64,000 nucleotides of DNA, from positions 558,001 through 622,000 of the forward strand of contig CP040003.1 of NCBI GenBank assembly GCA_005697215.1, read 5' to 3'. Positions within the stretch are counted from its first letter, which is position 1. Every line of letters begins with the position of its first letter. The DNA comes from Candidatus Saccharibacteria bacterium oral taxon 488. GTDB lineage: Bacteria; Patescibacteriota; Saccharimonadia; Saccharimonadales; Saccharimonadaceae. Of the stretch, positions 40,236 to 49,516 are shown in pieces. Position numbers and translations under genes: made by a program. Under the pieces are notes generated by a model. The model made no database searches. It worked only from the letters and a program-made list of their open reading frames with translations, and was not told the DNA's origin.

Positions 40236-40607
40236 TTATTCTGGCGCCAGCTTGATAACGAAGGCGCTACTTACTATATAGTTTACCAGACTGAGTATGA
40301 TTCCGGCAAGAATTGACGAGCCAAAACTCATGGATAATCCCGGCGCCAGCGCCAATGATATATAAACCATGATGCCATTAACCACCAGCGTAAATAAGCC
40401 GAGCGTCAGTAAGATCGCCGGTAGCGACAAAATGACAACGATCGGTTTTAAGATAGAGTTGACGATCGAAAAGATTAGGCCAGCGAGGACAAACGTTGCC
40501 GTCGTCTCGACCACTGGCTCACTCGTCCCGAGAAGCCGCACCGCCACCCAGATGCCAACAGAATTAAGTATCCACCTGACAAAAAATATTGCAAATTGTC
40601 GTCTCAT
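40236..40607 (-). CDS. PF04020 (YvlD-like, phage holin family) membrane protein
   Basis: A 123 aa protein with four hydrophobic spans in the PF04020 order: FFVRWILNSVGIWVAVRL, FVLAGLIFSIVNSILKPIVVILSLP (the family motif NxxLKPil..ls.P), TLGLFTLVVNGIMVYISL, and a closing helix. The role is unknown. A TGATATAAT -10 (40619-40627) leaves at most a 4-5 base leader. It heads the unit PF04020-secG-peptide-binding protein. Confidence 0.88.
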   Translation of the reverse strand: MRRQFAIFFVRWILNSVGIWVAVRLLGTSEPVVETTATFVLAGLIFSIVNSILKPIVVILSLPAILLTLGLFTLVVNGIMVYISLALAPGLSMSFGSSILAGIILSLVNYIVSSAFVIKLAPE

Positions 40608-40632
40608 GACTACATTTCATTATATCATAACG

Positions 40633-41001
40633 CTAACAGGCGCCGTCGACTACCTTGCGCTCGGTGCTTTTGATGTGCATCTGGAGTTGCTGGCGACTAC
40701 TCGTCCCCTCAATGCAGATCGCGGCCGGCGTCGAGCCAGACGGCGGGATTGTTCGTACAGTGATTACGATGTCTGGCGAGCCACTTTTGAACGACTGCGG
40801 CAATGTCGTTGGGTATGACCCTTTGAAGTTTTTCTCCTGCTCCGCCGCTGATAGCGCGTTCTGTAGATCTGATGTTATGGCTTTACGTACCGTCTCTTTG
40901 CGCCACCCGTTATAGCTGACGAGACCGATGCCCGCCAAGATGCCGATAACCACAACGACAATTAGTATTTCTATGACGGTAAATCCATATTTTCGACTCA
41001 T
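40633..41001 (-). CDS. Type IV pilin-like protein
   Basis: A 122 aa prepilin. The leader is very short (MSRKYG) and the mature N-terminus is FTVIEILIVVVVIGILAGIGLVSYN, with the conserved Glu at mature position 5; prepilin peptidase would cut after Gly6. The rest is a small globular domain with two Cys (ICIEG and the final VVDGAC) that can form the C-terminal D-loop. It is an adhesive or uptake pilus subunit. The frame starts 7 bases after a -10 box. Confidence 0.92.
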   Translation of the reverse strand: MSRKYGFTVIEILIVVVVIGILAGIGLVSYNGWRKETVRKAITSDLQNALSAAEQEKNFKGSYPTTLPQSFKSGSPDIVITVRTIPPSGSTPAAICIEGTSSRQQLQMHIKSTERKVVDGAC

Positions 41002-41003
41002 AC

Positions 41004-42587
41004 TTATGATGATAGCATAAGCATAATCTTTTTCGCTAGCTCTTTACCTATAATTTTTTCGAGATCAGTCAGCGAGGCGTTCCGTATATGGTTGATGCTG
41101 CCAAATTTTTTCAGCAATTTGGCGCGGGTTTTTGGCCCCACACCAGGAATTTCTTCCAGCTGGTTTTTCGTTTGCTGCTGACGCTTCAGCGCCGTGTGGT
41201 AACTCACCGCAAAGCGGTGCGACTCATCGCGGATGCGCTGGAACAGTTTGATTATGTCGGTTGTCGCGAGACCGCTCTCGTCTGTCGTCGGACGTTCTTT
41301 ACGATTTTGCTCGGTACTGGCTCGCAAGTTTTTTGAATGCGAACCGGCATTACGCTGACTTGGGTGTAAATTCACCACATAGACGTCACCGTCTTCGTGA
41401 ATTGCAATGCCTGTCCGTGGCTGCGACTGGATCTGTTTGATAAACGCCGTATCAATCTGCGAACCAATCTTATGCACTAGCAGTTCTTCCTCGCGCTTGG
41501 CGATGCTGACAATCGGCACGGTGACACCACGCTCATCGCGCGCTTTGATGGCCGCCGCTAGCTGGCCTTTACCGCCGTCAATCAGTAGCAGATCAGGACG
41601 ACCCCAACTTTTCAGATTACGCTCACTCAGCCGGCGAAAAATCGTCTCGTACATATTACCCGTGTCATCATTTTTCTCACTGACTTTGAATTTGCGGTAC
41701 TCCGCCCGGTCGCTGGCGCCATTAGTAAACACCACCATACTGGAGACAACCTGCTGGCCACTCATGTGCGAAATGTCATAACCCTCGATGCGCACTGGGA
41801 TATTCTTTAGACCCAACAATTTCGCCAAATCAGCCAGCGCCTTGTCCTTAGAAATATCCAAAAACTCTTTGTCACCAAAACAAACCCGCCGCTGCAACTC
41901 CTGCATGGCACGCAGCTTATTGCGAAGATCAGCCGCCCGCTCAAAATCATGCAGCCCAGCCGCCGTTTTCATGTCGCGTTCCAGCTCGGCGGCGATGGCT
42001 TTACGATTACCCTTGATATAGCTGATGAGTTTGCGTAGATTAGCCTTGTATAGCTCCGGCCCATCACTCAGCCGCGGACTTAGTCCCAAATCTTCATCCA
42101 ACTTCGACTGCCCTGGTCGCCGCTGCCTGGTCAAATAGGGAAACACCCGACGCAGATATCGTAGGGCTTTTTTCAAGGCAAAGCCATTATAAAACGGGCC
42201 AACATATTCCGCGCCGTCATCAGCTGGATTGCGCGTAAAACTGACGATCGGCCACTCGCTTTTCATGTCGATTCGCACATACATCTGCGATTTATCATCG
42301 CGCAGCAGTACGTTGTAGCGCGGCATATAGCGCTTGACCATCTCGCTTTCCAGAAACAACGCGTCAACCTCGCTCTCGGTCTCAATCCAATCAGTATCAG
42401 CAATTTCCGCCACCAACGCCATGGTTTTATTGTCCCGCCCGCGCGAATCTTGAAAATACTGGCGCACGCGGTTTTTCAGCACCGCCGCTTTGCCTACATA
42501 AATAATCTCGCCGCTGACCGACCTGTGGAAATAGACGCCCGGTGTGCGGGGCAGGGTTTTGAGTTTTTGCTGCAACCGTTTATTCAC
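41004..42587 (-). CDS. uvrC: Excinuclease ABC subunit C
   Basis: Makes both incisions in nucleotide excision repair. N-terminal GIY-YIG domain (PGVYFHRSVSGEIIYVGKA), UVR motif (HDFERAADLRNKLRAMQ), RNase H-like nuclease with EGYDISHMSGQQVVSSMVVF and DLLLIDGGKGQL, and C-terminal helix-hairpin-helix (IPGVGPKTRAKLLKKFGS). The start is taken as the GTG at 42587 (527 aa), 6 bases after TGTTATAAT. Before IRDESHRFAV there are about 50 residues more than in common UvrC, part of them encoded by hairpins at 41267-41280 and 41319-41345. Confidence 0.96.
   Translation of the reverse strand: MNKRLQQKLKTLPRTPGVYFHRSVSGEIIYVGKAAVLKNRVRQYFQDSRGRDNKTMALVAEIADTDWIETESEVDALFLESEMVKRYMPRYNVLLRDDKSQMYVRIDMKSEWPIVSFTRNPADDGAEYVGPFYNGFALKKALRYLRRVFPYLTRQRRPGQSKLDEDLGLSPRLSDGPELYKANLRKLISYIKGNRKAIAAELERDMKTAAGLHDFERAADLRNKLRAMQELQRRVCFGDKEFLDISKDKALADLAKLLGLKNIPVRIEGYDISHMSGQQVVSSMVVFTNGASDRAEYRKFKVSEKNDDTGNMYETIFRRLSERNLKSWGRPDLLLIDGGKGQLAAAIKARDERGVTVPIVSIAKREEELLVHKIGSQIDTAFIKQIQSQPRTGIAIHEDGDVYVVNLHPSQRNAGSHSKNLRASTEQNRKERPTTDESGLATTDIIKLFQRIRDESHRFAVSYHTALKRQQQTKNQLEEIPGVGPKTRAKLLKKFGSINHIRNASLTDLEKIIGKELAKKIMLMLSS
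41009..41017 (-). promoter_or_regulatory. Extended -10 promoter of the pilin gene, leaderless
   Basis: TGCTATCAT on the minus strand, then 7 bases (CATAAGT) and the ATG. It lies within the last codons and stop region of uvrC. Confidence 0.6.
41267..41345 (-). repeat. Two hairpins in the extra segment of uvrC
   Basis: CGAGA, 4 base loop, TCTCG (41267-41280), and GGCTCGCA/TGCGAACC with one G-T pair (41319-41345). They flank the coding of the extra residues before the conserved IRDESHRFA. Weaker than the mnmA and leuS cases because the region is variable in UvrC anyway. Confidence 0.35.
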
Positions 42588-42593
42588 AGTATC

Positions 42594-42602
42594 ATTATAA
42601 CA
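42594..42602 (-). promoter_or_regulatory. Extended -10 promoter of uvrC, leaderless GTG
   Basis: TGTTATAAT on the minus strand, then 6 bases (GATACT) and GTG. No ATG exists nearby in frame. Confidence 0.68.
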
Positions 42603-42603
42603 G

Positions 42604-43419
42604 TCAAGCCTTACCGACAATGCCGCTTAGTACGCCATCCAGTTCACCCTGAGCAAGTCGTACCGCCCACTCTTGACGCTCAAGGAATGATAGCAATCCA
42701 GCCTTTAGCCCAAACCAGCCTAACTTTTTTCTAGCTTCGGCAACTTTTTTTGATTGTTCCCTGAACGTATAATACTGGTCGCGACAATCTTGCGGAATAT
42801 CTGAAATTTTGCGGTTTGGCATTATAACTTTTATTAACTCCTCGACTTTTTCTTTGTCTTTTGGACGCCAGCCGGTAATTGAACGACATCCGTACGCTCC
42901 TAATTGAGCAATTGGATTAAGGATAGCACATACTGTCTCGCCATCTCTCTTCACAAGCCACTGATCAAGACTAGATAAAGGAATTTCCGTCTCAATACCG
43001 CCAAGACGCCAGTATAGACGACTTTCTTCTTCTCCTTCAACAGCAACATAACGATCACCAACAAAATCAAATATACCACGACGATTTTCTTCGTATGGAT
43101 TAAGTCCAAAGGTTGAAATTACTAACTTATCACCGATAGCATCGGTCATTTCCTGCTGGCAACCCTTCACAACAACCTTATCTGTGCTTTGCACTAATGT
43201 ATCAAGGTCTCGCACCGTGCCGTTATCACGTAGACGCGGTAAATCCACGTCATCAGGCAGACAAACGACATGATTATCCCAATCAATTTCGGCAGCATTG
43301 GTAACTGCATGTAGACCCAGCCCGCCGACAACGTTATACGGAACTTTGCGATCTTTCATTCTGTCATGAATGCTGTGTTCTACCAGCAGTGGGTATATAT
43401 TTTCTGAAACTTCACTCAT
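42604..43419 (-). CDS. Possible nucleotidyltransferase-fold protein, 271 aa
   Basis: No family is certain. VPYNVVGGLGLHAV followed about 40 residues later by TVRDLDTLV resembles the minimal nucleotidyltransferase signature hGG...DhD, in which the Asp residues bind metal. The end (AEARKKLGWFGLKAGLLSFLERQEW) is helical. AAGGA lies seven bases before the ATG, 18 bases after the HD gene. Adjacent HD and nucleotidyltransferase proteins suggest signalling or RNA repair, but this is a guess. Confidence 0.55.
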   Translation of the reverse strand: MSEVSENIYPLLVEHSIHDRMKDRKVPYNVVGGLGLHAVTNAAEIDWDNHVVCLPDDVDLPRLRDNGTVRDLDTLVQSTDKVVVKGCQQEMTDAIGDKLVISTFGLNPYEENRRGIFDFVGDRYVAVEGEEESRLYWRLGGIETEIPLSSLDQWLVKRDGETVCAILNPIAQLGAYGCRSITGWRPKDKEKVEELIKVIMPNRKISDIPQDCRDQYYTFREQSKKVAEARKKLGWFGLKAGLLSFLERQEWAVRLAQGELDGVLSGIVGKA

Positions 43420-43437
43420 ACTATAGTCCTTGTCCGC

Positions 43438-44179
43438 CTATTGTAAATCATTTGCCTTAGTTATATCAAGTAAATACCCTTCCAAAAACTCACTCCACTC
43501 CGGCACATTCTTTTCGCGGAAATAGGCACGTAAGAAATCAACCATAACGTACTGACGCTTCCCTGCTTCTATTCGCCCGGGCTCCGTCAACATCAAGCCT
43601 TTTAATTTCAGTAATTTTTCAAAAAAGTGATTAATAAAGCCGTCGGTATCATGCGTGTTGCCGTTAATGTCGTATTCTTCCGCCGCCAGATTAACATTTG
43701 GCCAAACCGCGGGGTCAAAAATCCGCCCACCGTGATGGCAGGCATACATCAACCCTCGCTCAATCCCAACCGCACCAATAGCATCGCACATGTCAGCGTC
43801 AGACACCAGCTGCCCCGCCAGCCGCCGCGGCTGCTGGCCGTTCAGCCGTTTGCTATAACCAATCGCCGCAATATTTTCTTTCTAATACCGCCTGGCATAA
43901 GTCAGCGGCCACTCCCGCCTCCGCCATACTATTGACCGTGTTCGTCAATTTCTCTGCCTGCGCTTTGCCGACTAATTTGTAATCATCAACGTCATGCAAC
44001 CAAGCCGTCAATAGCACTTCGTACAGGTCTACCGGCTCATTACATTCGCTCGCAAAACGTTCCGCCAGCAGCGCCACTCGCTCAACGTGATCATCAGCAT
44101 GGCCTGATGGATCGCCGCCTAATATATCACGCACTTTATTTTTTATTGTCTCAAGTTGAGCTATCTGCCGTTCGTCCAT
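43438..44179 (-). pseudogene. HD domain phosphohydrolase (YedJ-like), interrupted by a +1 frameshift
   Basis: Two frames together make one HD protein. The first (44179-43853) has GHADDHVERVALLAERF and the HD pair in AWLHDVDDYK. The second holds IGYSKRL...SDADMCDAIGAVGIERG and HFFEKLLKLKGLMLTEPGR, all parts of YedJ-type hydrolases. They are joined if one A is removed from the AAAA run on the minus strand (TTTT at 43874-43877), giving VLERNIAAIGYSKRL. The family hydrolyses nucleotides or cyclic nucleotides. The indel may be real, phase-variable or a sequencing slip. A TACAAT box lies 6 bases before the ATG at 44179. Confidence 0.82.
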
Positions 44180-44185
44180 AAGCTT

Positions 44186-44194
44186 ATTGTATCA
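44186..44194 (-). promoter_or_regulatory. Extended -10 promoter of the HD gene, leaderless
   Basis: TGATACAAT on the minus strand, then AAGCTT and the ATG. Confidence 0.62.
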
Positions 44195-44222
44195 CCCATG
44201 CAGGTCTCGACCCACTAAACTA

Positions 44223-44251
44223 TTTTCATTTTAGCCAAGAGGCGCTATAGT
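44223..44251 (+). promoter_or_regulatory. Promoter of thrE, leaderless GTG
   Basis: TTTTCA, 17 bases, TATAGT, then 6 bases and GTG at 44258. Confidence 0.6.
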
Positions 44252-44257
44252 AGTGAT

Positions 44258-45676
44258 GTGAAAACAACTGTCAAAAGAAAAGTACCTGAATTTATCAAGC
44301 GATCACTGGGACGAATTCCACGATTACCAACGCCAGAACCCATTTGGCAATTAGATAAAATCGACGAGAGCCTGACGCCAAATATGCGAGCGCTGCGGAT
44401 GACAATGACAATCGCCGAGGAACTACTGGCGATGGGAGTGGCCGCACGGGACGTCGTGCATATGGCGTTGGGGATCACCGGCACGTACTGTAGGCGACGG
44501 GTTCATATTGATATCAGCTCAACGCTCATTACCATATCTCAAGATCGCGGTACCGAACGTGAACCACTCACATTAGTGCGGACGATTACCTTAAAATACG
44601 TTAATTACCAGACAATTCAGGCATTGCAAAACCTCGCCCTCACAATCCGTGACCATCATTTACCACTGGCCGAAGCTGAAAAACGCACTGAGGAATTATT
44701 AGCAGGCTCACGAGAGCACTCGCGCTGGATCGTCTGCCTAGCAGGCGGTAGCGTGTCAATGGGCGTGGTGATTTTATTTAACGGCTCGATCCTGATGAGC
44801 GGACTGGCGTTTGTGATGGGCTTTGTGGCGACGGCGACGATGAGGATTCTGGACAAATGGGGCCTCGCAACATTTTACCTCCAAATCATTACCGCACTCC
44901 TAATCACCCTGGCGGCGGGCGCTGCCCAGTGGCTGAATGGCTGGCTGGGCTGGCAGGTTGATACAACAATGCTGGTGATCAGCGGTATCGTGTTGTTGGT
45001 GGCAGGACTGATGATCGTCGGTGCTTTTCAGGATGCGATTGATGAATATTATGTAACAGCAAATGCCCGACTGCTGCGGGTAACTATGGCGACGATGGGT
45101 ATTGTTGTCGGTGTAATGACCGGGCTATATATTATTCAGCGATTTGGGATTAGCTTTCCGGCTACACCAGATCGGCTGGGGCTAGCAGCAGACATACGAG
45201 CGCAATACTTAGGGGCATTGATCATTGCCGCTGCTTTTGCAGCAGGCAATCATGCGCGCCTATTCGGGATGCTGATCGCTGGTGGTATCGGCGTCTTGGG
45301 GTGGTGGATATCGAGTGCACTCGTTGGGCCGCTCGGAGTCGTTATCGCAAGTGGCGTTGCTGCAACAGTTGTTGGACTGATGTCGGTGCTATTATCCCGA
45401 CTATGGCGCTTTCCTTCAGTGGCCATTATCGCTGCTGGCATCGTGCCGCTGGTGCCGGGCTTATCGCTCTACAACGGCTTGATGGGGGTGATCGAAAATC
45501 CACCGACCGACCCTGAATTTTTACTGTCCCTAGCGATATTGGCGCGAGCTATCATGATCGGCGTGGCCATCGCGATCGGCGCGTCGCTTGGTAATATGGT
45601 CGGCCGACCAGTACGGCGCGGTATGATTCGCTGGTATAATGAGCTCCTGCGACGACGAGAGATAAAAGTTCAATAA
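44258..45676 (+). CDS. Threonine/serine exporter family protein (ThrE, fused YjjP-YjjB type)
   Basis: A 472 aa protein. Residues of about 35-160 are the cytoplasmic-start DUF1212 domain (TIAEELLAMGVAARDV, a Ser/Thr-rich strand and helix), followed by about ten spans. The second half, from ISFPATPDRL on, is the ThrE_2 part ending in a conserved FPSVAIIAAGIVPLVPGLSLYNGLMG. ThrE-like proteins export Thr and Ser in Corynebacterium; here they may exchange amino acids or peptides with a host. It is convergent with dnaE. Confidence 0.85.
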   Translation: MKTTVKRKVPEFIKRSLGRIPRLPTPEPIWQLDKIDESLTPNMRALRMTMTIAEELLAMGVAARDVVHMALGITGTYCRRRVHIDISSTLITISQDRGTEREPLTLVRTITLKYVNYQTIQALQNLALTIRDHHLPLAEAEKRTEELLAGSREHSRWIVCLAGGSVSMGVVILFNGSILMSGLAFVMGFVATATMRILDKWGLATFYLQIITALLITLAAGAAQWLNGWLGWQVDTTMLVISGIVLLVAGLMIVGAFQDAIDEYYVTANARLLRVTMATMGIVVGVMTGLYIIQRFGISFPATPDRLGLAADIRAQYLGALIIAAAFAAGNHARLFGMLIAGGIGVLGWWISSALVGPLGVVIASGVAATVVGLMSVLLSRLWRFPSVAIIAAGIVPLVPGLSLYNGLMGVIENPPTDPEFLLSLAILARAIMIGVAIAIGASLGNMVGRPVRRGMIRWYNELLRRREIKVQ

Positions 45677-45690
45677 AGTACGCGCAAATT

Positions 45691-48600
45691 TTATTTCAAG
45701 ACTACACACTCGTCGCCCAGTGTCTGACGCAGCTGACTCATGAGCTGATCGCCAGCCTCAACACGAAACGGCATGCGCATGGCAGACTTATTTGCCTCAC
45801 CCAGCACCAACACCACGTCAGTCGCACCAGCGTATTCGGAGCAGAGCGACTTGAGTGCTACTAGTTTATCATGGTCGCTCGGGTTTTTGATATGAAGAAA
45901 TAGCTTTTCTGTCTCGGGCACGGCGTGCGTGGCTGCTGGATGCGGTGGCGTGTTTGTCGTGTCGGCCGGTGTTGACTTCATGTTCGTCCCTTTCGCTGTC
46001 GATACTCGGGCTGCGCCTGCTCGCTGAGTCGTTTGAGTTCGAAATGCCGTACGCCGCTCTTGCTTGACCTTGCTACTCATCTTTGGCGCTTCCATTTTAC
46101 GGCCAGTCGACTGATACTGCCGGAGGTCATCGTCAGAAATCAGTTCAATTTCATCAGCAATCATCTTGCTCTCTGATCCCAAATTACCATCCCGATCGCG
46201 GGCTGAGTTTTTGCCGGTCACCCGAATGACAGCGTCCTGGACGAGCTTGGCGCCGACTTGCTCATACAAATTCGGAAAGACGATAACTTCGCCTTCGCCA
46301 AACTTATCTTCGATCCCAACGAATGCCATCTTGCTGCCTGACTTGGTAACGATGGTGCGCACGGTCGTGATAATACCGCCGATCGTCATCAGGCGACCGT
46401 CGTATTCTGGCACTAACTGCGTTAATGGCTGCGCCTGCTCGCTGAGATATGTTTCATACGCATCGAGCGGATGCGCCGAAATATACAACCCCATCAGCTC
46501 GCGCTCCCACATCAACCGCTCTTTGTTGGTATGTTTGGCCGGCGCTGGCTGTAGCTGCATCGTTGGCTGAACATTAGCCGACTCATCACCAAGCATACCA
46601 AATAGGTCAGTCTGCCCCGACGCGGCCTCTTTCTGAGTTTTTTGAGCAAAGGCGACAATGGTATCAAGATTAAACAATAAATCAGACCGATCACCAAAGC
46701 CGTCAAAGGCACCAGTTTTGATCAGCGACTCCCAGGCCTTGCGGTTAAACTTGCTGGTCGACACTCGCTTGGCAAAATCTTCGACCGACTTGAACGGGCC
46801 ATCAGCCTCGCGAGCACGAATAATTTCTTCCACCGCGCCGACACCAACGCCCTTGACCGCCGCCATACCGAAACGAATCTTCTTTTCACCAGGCACCACC
46901 GCGAACTCGACAAATGATTCATTAACGTCCGGGTTGAGCACTTCAATGCCCATGTGCTTACACTCGGTCATCTCGATGGCCAGGCGCTCAGTATCATCCT
47001 GGTCACTGGTCATCAGCGCCGCCATGAATGCGTCAGGATAATGCGCCTTGAGATACGCCGTCCAGTAGGCGATCAGGCCATAACACGCCGCGTGCGACTT
47101 ATTGAAACAGTAGTTAGCAAATTCTTCCAGCGCGTCCCAAAACTGCTCAGCGATTTCCTTAGTCGCACCACCAACCTTGACCGCGCCTTCGACAAACTCT
47201 GGCTTGACCTTTTTCATCAGGTCAATTTTCTTTTTACCCACTGCTTTACGCAAGGTGTCGGCCTGGCCGCCGGTAAAGCCGCACCACTCTTTGGAAATCT
47301 GCATAAATTGCTCTTGATAAACCAAAATTCCATAGGTGTTTTTCAGCGAGTTTTCCATACCGGGGTGCAAGTAGGTGATTTCTTCTTCGCCGTGTTTACG
47401 CTTGATGAATGAGTCGATAAACTGCATCGGCCCCGGGCGGTACAAGGCCACCATGGCGATGATGTCTTCAAAGACGCTCGGCTTGAGCTCGCGCAGGTAC
47501 CGCTTCATGCCGGCCGATTCTAGCTGAAACACGCCAGTGGTGTCACCGCGCTGGAATAATTTGTAGGTTTCTTCATCATCCAGCGGCAGCGTTGATAAAT
47601 CTATTTCCGTTTTATAGACTTTACGAATAATACGCAGAGCGTTGTTAATGATGGACAGGTTAGACAAGCCCAAAAAGTCCATCTTCAGCAGCCCGAGTTC
47701 CTCAACCGGGCCCATTGGATACTGCGTTGCCACCACACCCTTTTGCGCCATCTCGAGCGGTACGTATTTCACCAAATCATCCGGCGCGATCACCACACCA
47801 GCAGCGTGCACACCGTGCGAACGAATCGTTCCCTCCAGCCGCGAGGCAAAGTCATAGACGGTTTTGGCGGTTGGATTACTTTCGTATTCTTTCTTGAGAT
47901 CAGGGTCTTCCTCCAGCGACTTTTTGATGGGTACATGACGACCCTGCACAGGTGGCGGAATGAGCTTGGCCAGCCGGTCCGACTCGCCATATGGTACCTG
48001 CAGCACCCGCGCCACATCACGCACCGAAGCGCGCGCCGCCATGGTGCCAAAGGTACAGATGTTAGCCACTCGTTCTGAGCCATATTTCTTGGCACAATAT
48101 TCGATCACCTCGCCGCGGCGCGTATCTTGAATATCGATGTCGATGTCGGGCATGGAAATACGGTCGGGATTGAGGAATCGCTCGAACAGCAAGTCGTAAT
48201 GCAGCGGATCAAGGTCGGTGATATTCAGCGCATAAGCGATGATTGAACCAGCCGCCGAACCACGTCCCGGGCCAAAGATAATTCCTTGGGATTTGCCCCA
48301 GTTGATAAAATCCTGAACAATGAGGAAGTAGCCGTTATAACCCATGTTGTCGAGCACACCAAACTCCATGTCCAGTCGCTCTAGCTGCGCCTCTGATAAC
48401 TTGGCTCGCAGCTGATCATTCGGGAGCTTCTTCGCGTCCTCCAACTTCATGCCAGCGTACCGTACTGCCATACCGCTATACACCAGATGATCCAGATATT
48501 CTTTTTCGGATTCACCGTTTGGCGTTGGAAATTTCGGGATGAGAATATCACCCAGTTTGATTTCCACGTCACAGCGGTCGGCGATGGCTTTGGTATTGGC

Positions 48601-49458
48601 AATTGCCTGAGGATTGGTTGTTTGCCACCGCGAAATGATGTCTTCTGGCGTCGTCAAATGCAGCTCAAAATCCTTCAAGCTCATCCGCTTTTCATCACTC
48701 AAATACGCACCAGTACCGACGCACAGCAAAATCTCATGCGCTTCTTGGTCTTCGTGATTGAGGTAATGGCCGTCGCTGGTCACCACACACGGAATGTCTA
48801 GTTCCTCGCTGATACGCTCAATGTAATCATTGACCTTTTTTTGCTCCGGCCAGTGACTGCGCGCCTCCGGGTGGCCATGGTCTTGCAGCTCCATGTAGTA
48901 CCGATCGCCAAAGACTGACTTGTACCAGCCAGCAATTTCCTTGGCCTTTTCATAATCATCATTACGCAAATTCTCACCCAGCTCACCACCGATACAGCCG
49001 GACATACAGATGATGCCTTCATTGTATTGCTCGAGTAGCTCGTGATCAATACGCGGTTTGTAGTAGACGCCCTCAAGATTAGCAATGGTACTGAGCTGCA
49101 TCAGGTTTTGATAGCCCTTGTGGTTCATCGCCAGCAGCGTCAGGTGATAGCGTGCCTTGTCCTTGGCGGGGTCACGGTCGTGACGAGTGCGCGCCGCCAC
49201 ATAGGTTTCGATGCCGATGATTGGCTTGATACCAACATTCTTGGCCGCTTTATAAAACTCGATCGCGCCCGACATCGTGCCGTGGTCAGTAATGGCACAG
49301 GCCTCCATGCCCAGTTCCTTCACACGAGCCACCATGTCAGGAATTTTAGTCAGCCCATCCAGAAGCGAATGGTGGGTGTGATTATGGAGGTGTACGTAAT
49401 CAGACGGCTGCAACGCGGCCGCGGCTTGGACTGAAGCTGTCGTATGTTTGGTAGCCAT
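45691..49458 (-). CDS. dnaE: DNA polymerase III alpha subunit
   Basis: The replicative polymerase, 1255 aa. The PHP domain is intact (HLHNHTHHSLLDG, ITDHGTMSG near residue 57, SDGHYLNHED), so a metal-dependent exonuclease may be active. The polymerase acidic residues are in MPDIDIDI (near 435) and KMDFLGLSN. The tau-like fingers GPGRGSAAGS, an HhH region and the OB fold (LMTIGGIITTVRTIV) follow. The last 180 residues contain a low-complexity linker and a small DUF-like end. TGCTATACT (49506-49514) is its promoter, with a leader of about 45 bases. Confidence 0.97.
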   Translation of the reverse strand: MATKHTTASVQAAAALQPSDYVHLHNHTHHSLLDGLTKIPDMVARVKELGMEACAITDHGTMSGAIEFYKAAKNVGIKPIIGIETYVAARTRHDRDPAKDKARYHLTLLAMNHKGYQNLMQLSTIANLEGVYYKPRIDHELLEQYNEGIICMSGCIGGELGENLRNDDYEKAKEIAGWYKSVFGDRYYMELQDHGHPEARSHWPEQKKVNDYIERISEELDIPCVVTSDGHYLNHEDQEAHEILLCVGTGAYLSDEKRMSLKDFELHLTTPEDIISRWQTTNPQAIANTKAIADRCDVEIKLGDILIPKFPTPNGESEKEYLDHLVYSGMAVRYAGMKLEDAKKLPNDQLRAKLSEAQLERLDMEFGVLDNMGYNGYFLIVQDFINWGKSQGIIFGPGRGSAAGSIIAYALNITDLDPLHYDLLFERFLNPDRISMPDIDIDIQDTRRGEVIEYCAKKYGSERVANICTFGTMAARASVRDVARVLQVPYGESDRLAKLIPPPVQGRHVPIKKSLEEDPDLKKEYESNPTAKTVYDFASRLEGTIRSHGVHAAGVVIAPDDLVKYVPLEMAQKGVVATQYPMGPVEELGLLKMDFLGLSNLSIINNALRIIRKVYKTEIDLSTLPLDDEETYKLFQRGDTTGVFQLESAGMKRYLRELKPSVFEDIIAMVALYRPGPMQFIDSFIKRKHGEEEITYLHPGMENSLKNTYGILVYQEQFMQISKEWCGFTGGQADTLRKAVGKKKIDLMKKVKPEFVEGAVKVGGATKEIAEQFWDALEEFANYCFNKSHAACYGLIAYWTAYLKAHYPDAFMAALMTSDQDDTERLAIEMTECKHMGIEVLNPDVNESFVEFAVVPGEKKIRFGMAAVKGVGVGAVEEIIRAREADGPFKSVEDFAKRVSTSKFNRKAWESLIKTGAFDGFGDRSDLLFNLDTIVAFAQKTQKEAASGQTDLFGMLGDESANVQPTMQLQPAPAKHTNKERLMWERELMGLYISAHPLDAYETYLSEQAQPLTQLVPEYDGRLMTIGGIITTVRTIVTKSGSKMAFVGIEDKFGEGEVIVFPNLYEQVGAKLVQDAVIRVTGKNSARDRDGNLGSESKMIADEIELISDDDLRQYQSTGRKMEAPKMSSKVKQERRTAFRTQTTQRAGAARVSTAKGTNMKSTPADTTNTPPHPAATHAVPETEKLFLHIKNPSDHDKLVALKSLCSEYAGATDVVLVLGEANKSAMRMPFRVEAGDQLMSQLRQTLGDECVVLK

Positions 49459-49505
49459 TATTTATTGCGCCTCCCTTGTGGGCGCCACCTCCTCTTTCTC
49501 CACCC

Positions 49506-49514
49506 AGTATAGCA
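49506..49514 (-). promoter_or_regulatory. Extended -10 promoter of dnaE
   Basis: TGCTATACT on the minus strand, near the stop of the DUF5665 gene. The leader has GGGAGG before the ATG. Confidence 0.55.
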
Positions 49515-49516
49515 TG

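Noticed and set aside
42588..42620. Longer UvrC starting with TTG at 42620
   Set aside because: It would overlap the upstream stop and the -10 box. The GTG at 42587 has the right spacing and the family N-terminus begins right after it.
43438..43806. Separate 122 aa gene starting MSDADM
   Set aside because: It is the C-terminal part of the HD hydrolase; the motifs before the supposed start are coded in the same frame upstream of it.
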